From contig DASUHA010000061.1 of NCBI GenBank assembly GCA_036273735.1, forward strand, positions 1-64,000: a stretch of DNA of 64,000 nt, read 5' to 3'. The notes under the pieces were generated by a model. That model was not told where the DNA came from and did no database searches. It was given only the letters and a program-made list of their open reading frames with translations. The DNA comes from 13-2-20CM-66-19 sp036273735. Lineage in GTDB: Bacteria > Pseudomonadota > Gammaproteobacteria > Steroidobacterales > Steroidobacteraceae. Shown piece by piece: positions 51,549 through 59,416 of the stretch. A program made the translations under genes and the position numbers. How positions within the stretch are numbered: the stretch's first letter is position 1; every line of letters begins with the position of its first letter.

Positions 51549-52858
51549 GAACTCCGCCGCACGGACGGTTGTGGTTGATATTCGCTCGCGGTGCACTCGG
51601 CGCGTGCGCCGTTGAGGCGCTGGCGATGAGTCTTGCAGCCCTGGCGCTGGCCGCTCCGCTGCCTGCAACCGCGGCCGCTCGCGCGGCCGATCAGCTGGAG
51701 CCGGCCGCCAAGCTGGTCCCGCTCGCGCAAGGCCTGGTTTTCACCGTCACCTCCCACGTCGGGCTGGTCACGAATCGCGGCTCCGTGCCGGTGGCCGACA
51801 CGGAGATCGTCTACTCCGTCGCCGCAGCGGACGCGAACCGGGTCACCCTGCACTTCCTACTCAGCGCCGCAAGCGGCACGGCTGCCGGGAAGCTCATCGA
51901 GCCTGCGCCCAAGAGTTTCACGCGGATCGTGAGGCGCGAGGACCTGCAATCCGCGATGCGTGAGAAGGTCCTCTTCGGCAGCGATGATCCCGAGTTGCTC
52001 CCGGGGCAGACGTTTGCCGGCACCTCGGCCGCCGTCCTCGCCGCGCTGGCAGGCTCCGGCAAGGTCGCCTTCGTGCTCGGCATCAATGAGCCCGAGCAGG
52101 GGTTGGCGGGACTCAGCAGCGTGGCGGGCGCGCTGCCGGACGCAAGCTCCGGGACCGGCGTCTCTCCGATATTCACCTCCGGGCTGCAGATGCTGCTCGG
52201 ATCGCCCGCGCGACATTACTATCGCGGAGTCCTCACGCGGGTCGGCAGGGACGAGCCGTTTTCCGTGCTCCTCGACGGCCGGCGATCGATCCTGCCGGCG
52301 GTACACGTCCGCGGAGAGTTGAAATTCGCCGACCGGACGATCACACCGGAGCTCTGGTGGCTGGATGAGCCGGGGAATCCGCTTACGCTGAAATGGGCGA
52401 TCGGCGGCAGCTACGAGATCGTCACCCGAATCGACCGGCCGCCGCCGGCGCAGGGTGGCAGCGGAGCTGGGGGCGCGGCCCCGGTGGCGGCCGGGCTCAC
52501 CAGCCGTGCCTGCCGCGCCGAGCTGACCGGGGTCTACTTCACCACGGGCAGCGCACAGGTGCTCGATGTCTCCATGCCGGCGCTACAGCGCTTCGCGGCG
52601 CTCATCGCGCAACACCCGGAATGGGACCTCACCATAGAGGGCCACACGGACAACATCGGATCGGCCGAATACAACCTCGACCTCTCGACCCGCCGGGCTG
52701 AATCAGTACGCCAGGCACTGGTCGGCCGCTTCGGCGTGGCGGCCGCAAAGCTCAAGGCGAAGGGTTATGGCCTCACTCGACCGGTGGAGAGCAATGCAAC
52801 CGATCCGGGACGTGCCCACAATCGGCGCGTCGAGGTCAGCCGACGCTGCGGGGCGTGA
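51545..52858 (+). CDS. Exported protein with C-terminal OmpA peptidoglycan-binding domain
   Basis: 437 residues from ATG 51545, coupled to the previous stop. A long signal peptide (about 1-47, ending TAAARA) precedes a 270-residue N-terminal domain I cannot assign. The last 110 residues are an OmpA/MotB domain, with VYFTTGSAQVL, IEGHTDNIGSAEYNLDLS and RRAESVRQAL, including the Asp and Arg that bind diaminopimelate. It therefore anchors to peptidoglycan in the periplasm. Translational coupling to the large coiled-coil lipoprotein suggests a two-part envelope structure linking outer membrane and cell wall. Confidence 0.87.
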   Translation: MRTPPHGRLWLIFARGALGACAVEALAMSLAALALAAPLPATAAARAADQLEPAAKLVPLAQGLVFTVTSHVGLVTNRGSVPVADTEIVYSVAAADANRVTLHFLLSAASGTAAGKLIEPAPKSFTRIVRREDLQSAMREKVLFGSDDPELLPGQTFAGTSAAVLAALAGSGKVAFVLGINEPEQGLAGLSSVAGALPDASSGTGVSPIFTSGLQMLLGSPARHYYRGVLTRVGRDEPFSVLLDGRRSILPAVHVRGELKFADRTITPELWWLDEPGNPLTLKWAIGGSYEIVTRIDRPPPAQGGSGAGGAAPVAAGLTSRACRAELTGVYFTTGSAQVLDVSMPALQRFAALIAQHPEWDLTIEGHTDNIGSAEYNLDLSTRRAESVRQALVGRFGVAAAKLKAKGYGLTRPVESNATDPGRAHNRRVEVSRRCGA

Positions 52859-52920
52859 TGGCTTGGGGGGAAGCGCCCGATTCGCGCAAGGCGTAAGATC
52901 CGGACCGGGAGGGGGCGGAA

Positions 52921-53562
52921 ATGTCCGACGCAGAGCGGATTGCCGGTCTCATCAGCGATATATACGGTGAGGCGCTAGGGGCGCTCGGCGAGGTTCTCGA
53001 GCGGTTGTCTGCCGGCGTGGTCTTCGTCGACCGCGATGGCCGGCTCATCCACGCGAATGGGCCCGCCATCCGGATGCTGACGATGAGCGACCTGTTGAGT
53101 TGGTCCGATGGCAGGCCGCGGCCCCGGGATGGACGTGCGGCGGCGCACCTGGATATGGTTTTGGAGGCAATGCACCAGCGCGAGCCCTGCCTGGGGTGCT
53201 GTGCGCTCTCGTTCGTGCACGGCGCTTACAATGGAGACCGCATCACGGTCCAGATCCTGCCCCTGGCGACCGGTACGCGCGGCCGTGCCGCGGCGCCCTG
53301 CGCCGCCGCCGCGGCCATCATCGTCTCGCAACAGCCATCCGATCTACCGCATCGCCTCCAGTTGGCGGCGAGACTCTACGCGCTCACACCGGCTGAATCG
53401 CGAGTCGTCGGTGTGCTCCTCACCGGCTGCACGATCGGCGGTGCCGCCAAGGCACTCGGGATCAAAGAGGCCACGGTCAAGACGCACCTGCAGCACGTAT
53501 TCGACAAGACCGGCACCCGGCGCCAGGTCGATCTCGCTCAGCGCATCGCACAGTGCGCCTGA
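52921..53562 (+). CDS. LuxR-family transcriptional regulator with PAS-like domain
   Basis: 213 residues with a GGGAGG ribosome site. The first half contains a PAS-like start (AGVVFVDRDGRLIHANGPAIRML, about 31-53), three cysteines close together (CLGCCALS) and a sensor-like beta region. The last 65 residues are a LuxR/FixJ helix-turn-helix (LTPAESRVVGVLLTGCTIGG and ATVKTHLQHVFDKTGTRRQ). There is no receiver Asp site, so it is not a response regulator. The CxxCC cluster could bind a metal or respond to redox, which is only a guess. It stands between the OmpA-domain gene and the DUF3617 gene and may control them. Confidence 0.87.
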   Translation: MSDAERIAGLISDIYGEALGALGEVLERLSAGVVFVDRDGRLIHANGPAIRMLTMSDLLSWSDGRPRPRDGRAAAHLDMVLEAMHQREPCLGCCALSFVHGAYNGDRITVQILPLATGTRGRAAAPCAAAAAIIVSQQPSDLPHRLQLAARLYALTPAESRVVGVLLTGCTIGGAAKALGIKEATVKTHLQHVFDKTGTRRQVDLAQRIAQCA

Positions 53563-53607
53563 ACGCAACCCTCCATCACCGCAAGCAGGCAAACAGGAGA
53601 TAACTCA

Positions 53608-54171
53608 ATGGCAACTCAACGAGCGGCAGCGGGCTTTGCGCTGGCCGCGGCGGCTGTCGCACTGACAGCCTGGGCCGCCGAGCCGGTCAACATCGGGATC
53701 GAGATGGGGTTGTGGGAAGTGGCGGCTCATGCCGAGACGAGCGGCCCGGCGGTGCCGCCGCAATTGCAGGAGCAATTGCAGAAGCTGCCGCCCGAGCAGC
53801 GCGAGCGCTTCGAGGCCGCGATGCAGGGGGCGATGGCGGATGCGCAGCGCGGGCACGTGTTCCGGGAATGCGTGACCCCGGAGCGGTTGTCTCGGGGCTT
53901 CGGTAAGGAAGACGAGTCGGCGCAGTGCAAAGCCTCGGTGGTCCGCAACACGCGCACCGAGTTCGAGTACCGCAAGGTGTGCTCAGGGGGCGGCGGCGAG
54001 TCCCACACTGAGCATGCGATCTTCCACATGACCGATCCGCACCACATCACGGGCACCGTCGACGTGGTCGTATCGAGCGCCGAGAAGCCGATGACGATCC
54101 ATCAGGTCCTCGACGGGAAGTGGGTGAGCTCCGGCTGCGGCGATGTGAAAGACGTCGAGACGGTCAAGTAG
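53608..54171 (+). CDS. Exported DUF3617 protein
   Basis: 187 residues with AGGAGA ribosome site. A signal peptide (about 1-23, ending AWA) is followed by the DUF3617 pattern: LGMGLWEV-like IEMGLWEVAAHAET, CVTPERLSRG, QCKASVVRNTRTEFEYRKVC and a closing GDVKDV. Four cysteines could form two disulfides (REC, QCK, KVC and SGC). DUF3617 proteins are common, periplasmic and of unknown role. The gene ends with an 8-base overlap with convergent galU; there is no room for a separate terminator. Confidence 0.87.
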   Translation: MATQRAAAGFALAAAAVALTAWAAEPVNIGIEMGLWEVAAHAETSGPAVPPQLQEQLQKLPPEQRERFEAAMQGAMADAQRGHVFRECVTPERLSRGFGKEDESAQCKASVVRNTRTEFEYRKVCSGGGGESHTEHAIFHMTDPHHITGTVDVVVSSAEKPMTIHQVLDGKWVSSGCGDVKDVETVK

Positions 54172-55240
54172 GACGCTGGGTCAGGCCCCGCCGCGAGGAA
54201 CGTCCGCGGCGGCCACCGGGCGCAGTGGGACGGCCAGCACCGCTGCCGTTGGTGGAGCTGCCATTGCCGACGGAGCGATGGCGGGCGGCACGGCCGCGCC
54301 CGGCGCCATTCTCGGCGGCTTTCTGCGCGAGGCCGCTCTCCTTGAATTCCGTCGCATCGACGTCGAGCCCCTTCAGATACCGGCGGAACTCCCTGCCCAG
54401 CGCCGGGTGCCCCATGGCATATTCCACGGTCGCCTGTAGATAACCGAGCTTGCTGCCGCAGTCGTAGCGCTTGCCGTTGAAGCGGTAGGCGTATACGGCC
54501 TCCTCGCGCATGAGGGCCGCTATGCCGTCGGTCAGCTGAATCTCCCCGCCCGCGCCCTGCCCGAGCCGCTCGAGATGCTCGAAAATCGCCGGAGCCAACA
54601 CATAACGGCCGACGACCGCGAGATTGGACGGAGCCACGGCCGGCTTGGGCTTCTCGATGATGCTGCGCACCCGGCTGGTGTTGGATTTGTCCGCCTCCAC
54701 CGCGACGATGCCGTACTTGTCGGTATCCGCGCGCGGCACCACCTGCACCCCGAGGATGCTCGCACGCTTGGACTCGTAGACCTCCGCCATCTGCGCAAGA
54801 CACGCCTTCTGGCTCTTGATCAGATCGTCGGCCAGGTGCACGAAGAAAGGCTCGGCGCCGACCGCCGGCTGCGCGCAGAGGACCGCGTGCCCGAGGCCCA
54901 GGGGAGCGGGCTGGCGGATGTAGATGCAGGAGGCATAGGACGGCAGAACGCTTTGCAGCTGGTTGAGGAGATCGCTCTTGCCCTGACGCTCGAGGAGCTG
55001 CTCGAGCTCCTGGTCGGAATCGAAATGATCCTCGATGGCCCGCTTGGAGGCGCCGGTGACGAACACCAGGCGCGTCGCGCCCGCTGCCAGGGCCTCCTCC
55101 ACCGCATACTGGATGAGTGGCTTGTCGACTACGGGCAGCATCTCCTTCGGGCTCGCCTTGGTGGCGGGCAGGAAGCGAGTGCCGCGTCCGGCCACCGGAA
55201 AGACGGCGGTACGGATCACGGACTTCGGTGTCATCCTCAT
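54164..55240 (-). CDS. galU: UTP-glucose-1-phosphate uridylyltransferase
   Basis: 358 residues from ATG 55240, with GGGAG eight bases upstream. The nucleotide-binding VFPVAGRGTRFLPATKASPKE, the substrate-site FVTGASKRAIEDHFD and the sugar-binding EKPKP and FNGKRYDCGSKLGYL stretches are canonical for GalU. It makes UDP-glucose, the donor for LPS core, trehalose and capsule. After the catalytic domain ends (about residue 300), a 50-residue Gly/Arg/Ser-rich tail (AENGAGRGRAARHRS and onward) extends it beyond the usual about 295-300 residues. The tail overlaps the DUF3617 gene end. The 100 bases upstream (55241-55340) may hold its own promoter. Confidence 0.95.
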   Translation of the reverse strand: MRMTPKSVIRTAVFPVAGRGTRFLPATKASPKEMLPVVDKPLIQYAVEEALAAGATRLVFVTGASKRAIEDHFDSDQELEQLLERQGKSDLLNQLQSVLPSYASCIYIRQPAPLGLGHAVLCAQPAVGAEPFFVHLADDLIKSQKACLAQMAEVYESKRASILGVQVVPRADTDKYGIVAVEADKSNTSRVRSIIEKPKPAVAPSNLAVVGRYVLAPAIFEHLERLGQGAGGEIQLTDGIAALMREEAVYAYRFNGKRYDCGSKLGYLQATVEYAMGHPALGREFRRYLKGLDVDATEFKESGLAQKAAENGAGRGRAARHRSVGNGSSTNGSGAGRPTAPGGRRGRSSRRGLTQRPT

Positions 55241-55340
55241 CGCATCTCTCCCGCGAATAACTCCTGGCTCACCGCCAAGTGTATCGTGTAAATGGGTACC
55301 ACAGGCTTCGCCATCATCTTCGCAAGCCGCATGCCGCAGG

Positions 55341-56471
55341 TCACGGAAAGGCTCGCTCCTCGCTCTTTTCGGCCCACTTGAAGACCGCCGGGCGCATGCT
55401 GTCCCACGAGCGGCATTTCGGGCAGCGCCAATACCAGCCGACACTGAGCAGGCCGCAGTCATCGCACTGGTAACGCCCGCCGGTGTCCCCGATTCGCGTC
55501 AGCAGCGCCCCGAGGGAGCGGGCATCCGCCGCCGACTCGGTCTCGGAGCCCGCCTCACCGGCAATGTCAGGCAGCCGGCGTACCTCCTGCGGCGGCAGCG
55601 CCGTCGCGAGCAGCCACGCGAGTTGCCGGGAGCTGATCGTGCCGTTGCGGCGCAGCCTCCCCGCAATCTCCGAGAGAACATCGGCGCCGCGGGCGTTGCC
55701 CCAGAGCCCGAGCACCCGCGGAATGATCTCCAGCGCCAGCCCCGGCGATTCCTCCAGGGCCTTGAGGTAAAGCGCCAAAGCCCCGGCCGAGTCACCCGCG
55801 AGCTCGGTGATGCGCGCAGTGAGCACATCCGCCCGCGGCAGGTCCGCCTGGTGGGTGCGCGCCTGTCGCAGGAGCGTCCGCGCCCGCTCCGCATCCCCCT
55901 GCACGAGCGCCTGCTCGGCGAGCTCGCAGAGATAGTGCGCCGCCACCCGCCGCCGCTCGAGCTGCACCGCCTGCGGCAGGGCATGGAAGATCTTGAGCGC
56001 ATTGGCCCAGTCGCCCTGCGCCTCGTAGATCCGTACCAGATGATCGAGCGCCGCCTTGCGATACTCCCTCGAGGCCGAGAGCTCCTCGAGGAGCCGCTCC
56101 GCACGGTCCATGAGGCCTGCGCTCAGGTAGTCGAGCGCCAGCGCGAATGCCGCCTTGTCGTGAAACGACGAGCCGCCCTGCTCGCGCATGCGCGAGTGGA
56201 TCGCAATCGCCCGATCGACCTCGCCGCGACGCCTGAAGAGGCTGCCGAGAGCGAATTGAATCTCCGCGGCATCTCCGTCCGCCGCTGCCATGCGCGCGAA
56301 GATCTCCACCGCGTGATCGAACCGGTCGTTGATGAGGTGATCGAGCCCGACGTAATAGTCGCGCGGCAACCTCACGGTGCGCGCCGGGCAGGTCATCCGC
56401 CCGAGAAACCAAGCCGCCAGCCCGACGGCGACAAAGGCCAGCGCAAGCAGCAGAGCAGGCAGCTCGATCAC
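55341..56471 (-). CDS. lapB: LapB/YciM lipopolysaccharide-assembly regulator
   Basis: 376 residues. I prefer GTG 56471 (VIELPALLLALAF), matching the short N-terminus of LapB; the frame opens at TTG 56510. One N-terminal TM helix (about 5-24) anchors a series of TPR helices over residues about 35-310. A C-terminal rubredoxin-like zinc/iron knuckle follows (CDDCG and CPKC, with GWYWR between). LapB recruits FtsH to LpxC and limits LPS synthesis. It lies just after ihfB, as in enteric bacteria (pyrF not seen). The first TPR region SFHDKAAFALALDYLSAGLMDRAERLL is well conserved. Confidence 0.93.
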   Translation of the reverse strand: MIELPALLLALAFVAVGLAAWFLGRMTCPARTVRLPRDYYVGLDHLINDRFDHAVEIFARMAAADGDAAEIQFALGSLFRRRGEVDRAIAIHSRMREQGGSSFHDKAAFALALDYLSAGLMDRAERLLEELSASREYRKAALDHLVRIYEAQGDWANALKIFHALPQAVQLERRRVAAHYLCELAEQALVQGDAERARTLLRQARTHQADLPRADVLTARITELAGDSAGALALYLKALEESPGLALEIIPRVLGLWGNARGADVLSEIAGRLRRNGTISSRQLAWLLATALPPQEVRRLPDIAGEAGSETESAADARSLGALLTRIGDTGGRYQCDDCGLLSVGWYWRCPKCRSWDSMRPAVFKWAEKSEERAFP

Positions 56472-56521
56472 GGTCTCATTATGCGCTGCGCGGGGAACTT
56501 TGCGCGCCAAAGCGCAAGGGA

Positions 56522-56824
56522 TTAATCCCTGATGGGATTGTCCGCCCCGTCGTTGACGCGCTCGCGAAGATCCTTGCCGGGCTTGAAGTGGGGCACGTAC
56601 TTGCCCGAGAGCGCCACCGCCTCCCCGGTCTTCGGGTTGCGTCCCTGGCGCGGGGGCCGGAAGTGCAGGCAGAAACTGCCGAACCCCCGGATCTCGATGC
56701 GATCGCCCTCCGAGAGCGAATCGCTCATGATCTCGAGGATCTGTTTCAGCGCGAGCTCGACATCCTTGGAGGGCAGATGCTTCTGCTTCGCCGTGATGAT
56801 CTCGATGAGCTCAGACTTCGTCAT
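56522..56824 (-). CDS. ihfB: Integration host factor beta subunit
   Basis: 100 residues, the usual length. Features are MTKSELIE, the DNA-intercalating arm GFGSFCLHFRPPRQGRNPKTGE with the Pro that wedges between bases, and a C-terminal helix FKPGKDLRERVN. With IhfA it forms the DNA-bending heterodimer. A candidate IHF site for the sigma-54 operon lies at 34735-34747 in this window. It follows rpsA after a strong palindrome and precedes lapB. Confidence 0.97.
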   Translation of the reverse strand: MTKSELIEIITAKQKHLPSKDVELALKQILEIMSDSLSEGDRIEIRGFGSFCLHFRPPRQGRNPKTGEAVALSGKYVPHFKPGKDLRERVNDGADNPIRD

Positions 56825-56847
56825 GTTCGAACCAACGCCTTCTCCGT

Positions 56848-56873
56848 CCAGGGCCGCCGCGCGGCGGCCCTGG
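56848..56873. terminator. 26-base perfect palindrome between rpsA and ihfB
   Basis: CCAGGGCCGCCGC is followed directly by its exact complement, giving 13 paired positions with no spacer. As RNA it folds into a very strong GC stem of about 11 pairs with a tetraloop. It lies 24 bases upstream of the ihfB start and about 23 bases past the rpsA stop. No T-run follows, so it may attenuate or protect transcript ends rather than stop transcription fully. Confidence 0.6.
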
Positions 56874-56895
56874 TGAGAGAGTTGACGGCTCTGTT

Positions 56896-58572
56896 TCAGC
56901 TGCGGTCCCCGATGTGCTCCTTCAGGAGGTCTCCGAGGCTGGTGCCGGTCGGCGCCGCCTCCGAAGAGCGGTAGCTCTGTACCGCCTCCGCCTCCTCGTG
57001 CGCTTCCTTCGCCTTGATCGAGAGCGAGATCGTGCGTGACTTGCGGTCGACGCCCGTGAACTTCGCCTCCACCTCATCGCCCACCTTGAGCACCGTGCGC
57101 GCATCCTCGATGCGGTCCCGGCCGAGCTCCGATGCACGCAGCTGCCCTTCGACGCCGTTGCCGAGATCGATGACCGCACCGCGGGCGTCAACTTCCTTGA
57201 CCACGCCCTTGATGATCGTGCCCTTGGGGTTCTCGGCGATGTAGCTCGAGAACGGATCCTTGGCGAGCTGCTTGACCCCCAGGCTGATGCGCTCGCGCTC
57301 CGGGTCGATGGTGAGCACCATGGCCTCGAGCTGCTGGCCCTTCTGGTAGTTGCGCACCGCCTCTTCGCCCGGAACGTCCCAGGAGATGTCGGAGAGGTGC
57401 ACAAGGCCATCGATGTTGCCCGAGAGCCCGATGAAGATGCCGAAGTCGGTGATCGACTTGATCTGACCGCTCACCTTGTCGCCGCGGTTGTAGTTCTCCG
57501 CGAATTCCTTCCACGGATTGGCCTTGCACTGCTTCAGGCCGAGGGAGATGCGGCGGCGATCCTCGTCGACGTCGAGCACCATCACCTCGACTTCCTGGCC
57601 GGTGTGCACGACCTTCGCCGGGTTGACGTTCTTGTTGGTCCAGTCCATCTCCGACACGTGCACCAGACCCTCGACGCCATCCTCGATCTCGACGAAGGCG
57701 CCGTAATCGGCAATGTTGGTGACCTTGCCGAAGACGCGCGTATGCGGCGGATAGCGGCGGGCTATGTTCTCCCACGGATCGGCGCCGAGTTGCTTGAGGC
57801 CCAGGCTTACGCGCGAGCGCTCGCGATCGAACTTCAGGATCCGCACGTCGATCTCATCGCCGACCTTCACCACTTCGGAGGGGTGCTTGACGCGCTTCCA
57901 CGCCATGTCGGTGATGTGCAGCAGGCCATCGATGCCGCCCAGGTCCACGAACGCACCGTAGTCGGTGAGGTTCTTGACCGTGCCGTGCACGACCGAGCCT
58001 TCCTGCAGATTCTCGAGCAGCGCGCTGCGCTCCGCGGAGAACTCCTGCTCCACCACCGCGCGGCGCGAGACCACCACGTTGTTGCGCTTCTGGTCGAGCT
58101 TGATCACCTTGAACTCGAGCGGCTTGCCTTCGAGGTAGGAGGTATCGCGGACCGGACGCACATCGACGAGCGATCCCGGAAGGAACGCGCGTACGTTGTC
58201 GAGCTCGACGGTGAAGCCGCCTTTGACGCGGCCGGTGATGATGCCGGTGACGATCTCCGACTTGTTGAATGCTTCCTCGAGCCGCGTCCAGGTACGGGCG
58301 CGTTTCGCCTTCTCGCGTGAGAGACGCGTCTCCCCGGTGCCGTCCTCGACCGAGTCGAGGGCAACCTCCACCTCATCGCCCGACTTGACCTCGACCTCAC
58401 CGCGCTCGTTCTTGAACTGTTCGATGGGAATGACGGCCTCGGACTTCAGGCCCACATTCACGACGACGACGTCGGGGGTGACATCGACCACCAGCCCGGT
58501 GAGGATCATCCCGGGGCGGATGCGTTGGTTGGCGAGACTCTGCTCGAAAAGCTGCGCAAAACTTTCAGTCAT
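56896..58572 (-). CDS. rpsA: 30S ribosomal protein S1
   Basis: 558 residues, the full six-repeat length. Successive S1 OB-folds are visible: PGMILTGLVVDVTPDVVVVNVG, then GRVKGGFTVELDNVRAFLPGS, GTVKNLTDYGAFVDLGGIDGLLH, GKVTNIADYGAFVEIEDGVEGLVH, GQIKSITDFGIFIGLSGNIDGLVH and VVKEVDARGAVIDLGNGVEG. It brings mRNA to the ribosome. The 151-base gap up to cmk contains a GGCCC/GGGCC palindrome (58598-58609) in the leader, which may be part of S1 autogenous control. Confidence 0.98.
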   Translation of the reverse strand: MTESFAQLFEQSLANQRIRPGMILTGLVVDVTPDVVVVNVGLKSEAVIPIEQFKNERGEVEVKSGDEVEVALDSVEDGTGETRLSREKAKRARTWTRLEEAFNKSEIVTGIITGRVKGGFTVELDNVRAFLPGSLVDVRPVRDTSYLEGKPLEFKVIKLDQKRNNVVVSRRAVVEQEFSAERSALLENLQEGSVVHGTVKNLTDYGAFVDLGGIDGLLHITDMAWKRVKHPSEVVKVGDEIDVRILKFDRERSRVSLGLKQLGADPWENIARRYPPHTRVFGKVTNIADYGAFVEIEDGVEGLVHVSEMDWTNKNVNPAKVVHTGQEVEVMVLDVDEDRRRISLGLKQCKANPWKEFAENYNRGDKVSGQIKSITDFGIFIGLSGNIDGLVHLSDISWDVPGEEAVRNYQKGQQLEAMVLTIDPERERISLGVKQLAKDPFSSYIAENPKGTIIKGVVKEVDARGAVIDLGNGVEGQLRASELGRDRIEDARTVLKVGDEVEAKFTGVDRKSRTISLSIKAKEAHEEAEAVQSYRSSEAAPTGTSLGDLLKEHIGDRS

Positions 58573-58723
58573 ACTTTCTGTCGTACTCTGACGGCCAGGC
58601 CCGTGGGCCCATGCACGTCGTTCAACTGGCGCCTCGTGCTCCCTGCGGCCCAGGCAGATGCAAATACGGCGCGCACTTCATGCAGCGCACCGACCCGGAA
58701 AAACTTTCAGCGAGCTCAGAGCC

Positions 58724-59416
58724 TCAGGTCCGAGGCCACAGCGACCGCTGGATTCCAAGATCCAGCACGCGGTCGACGACCTCCTCGATCGTAAGACCCG
58801 TCGAGTCGATCACCTCCGCATCGGAGGCGGGAATGAGGGGGGCCACCGCCCGGGTGGAATCCCTCGCGTCCCGCTCGGTGATCTCGCGCGAAAGGGCGGA
58901 AAGGCTAGCACCGGACCCCTTGTCTTTCAACTGCTTATAGCGCCTGCGGGCGCGCTCCTCGGCGCTGGCCGTGAGGTAGATCTTGAGGCGGGCGCCCGGG
59001 AAGATGACGGTCCCCATGTCCCTGCCATCGGCCACGAGCCCCGGGGGCCGGGCAAAGGCCCTCTGGCGCGCCAGGAGGGCGGTCCGGACCGTCGGCCAGG
59101 CCGCGACCCGTGAGGCGCCCTGGCCCGCCGTCTCGGTACGAATAGCCCGGGTGACGTCGCGCGCCTCGAGCGTAACTCGCTCGCTGCCGTCGGGGCCTAC
59201 CCCGAAAGCCACCTGCATGCTGGCGGCGAGCCGCGCATGGCCCTCGATATCGGCAGGATCGAGGCCCCGATCGCCCCCTGCATAGGCCACCAGCCGGTAG
59301 AGCGTCCCGCTATCGAGTAAGTGCCACCCGACATGCTGCGCCACCGCCCGGCTGATGGTGCCCTTACCCGAGCCGCTGGGGCCGTCGATCGTGACGACAG
59401 GCGCCTCGTCGGTCAT
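58724..59416 (-). CDS. cmk: Cytidylate kinase
   Basis: 230 residues. The P-loop GPSGSGKGT (12-20) is followed by LDSGTLYRLVAY, the CMP-binding ADGRDMGTVIFP and RARRRYKQL arginines. It phosphorylates CMP and dCMP. The start overlaps the aroA stop by 4 bases (59413-59416), indicating translational coupling. The position between aroA and rpsA is the standard gammaproteobacterial order. Confidence 0.97.
   Translation of the reverse strand: MTDEAPVVTIDGPSGSGKGTISRAVAQHVGWHLLDSGTLYRLVAYAGGDRGLDPADIEGHARLAASMQVAFGVGPDGSERVTLEARDVTRAIRTETAGQGASRVAAWPTVRTALLARQRAFARPPGLVADGRDMGTVIFPGARLKIYLTASAEERARRRYKQLKDKGSGASLSALSREITERDARDSTRAVAPLIPASDAEVIDSTGLTIEEVVDRVLDLGIQRSLWPRT

Noticed and set aside
50076..51668. 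530-codon minus-strand frame, Leu-rich, antisense to the large lipoprotein
   Set aside because: The Leu-rich look comes from reading GAG/AAG codons of the coiled coil backwards. There is no ribosome site, and the sense strand has signal peptide and coupled stop/start.
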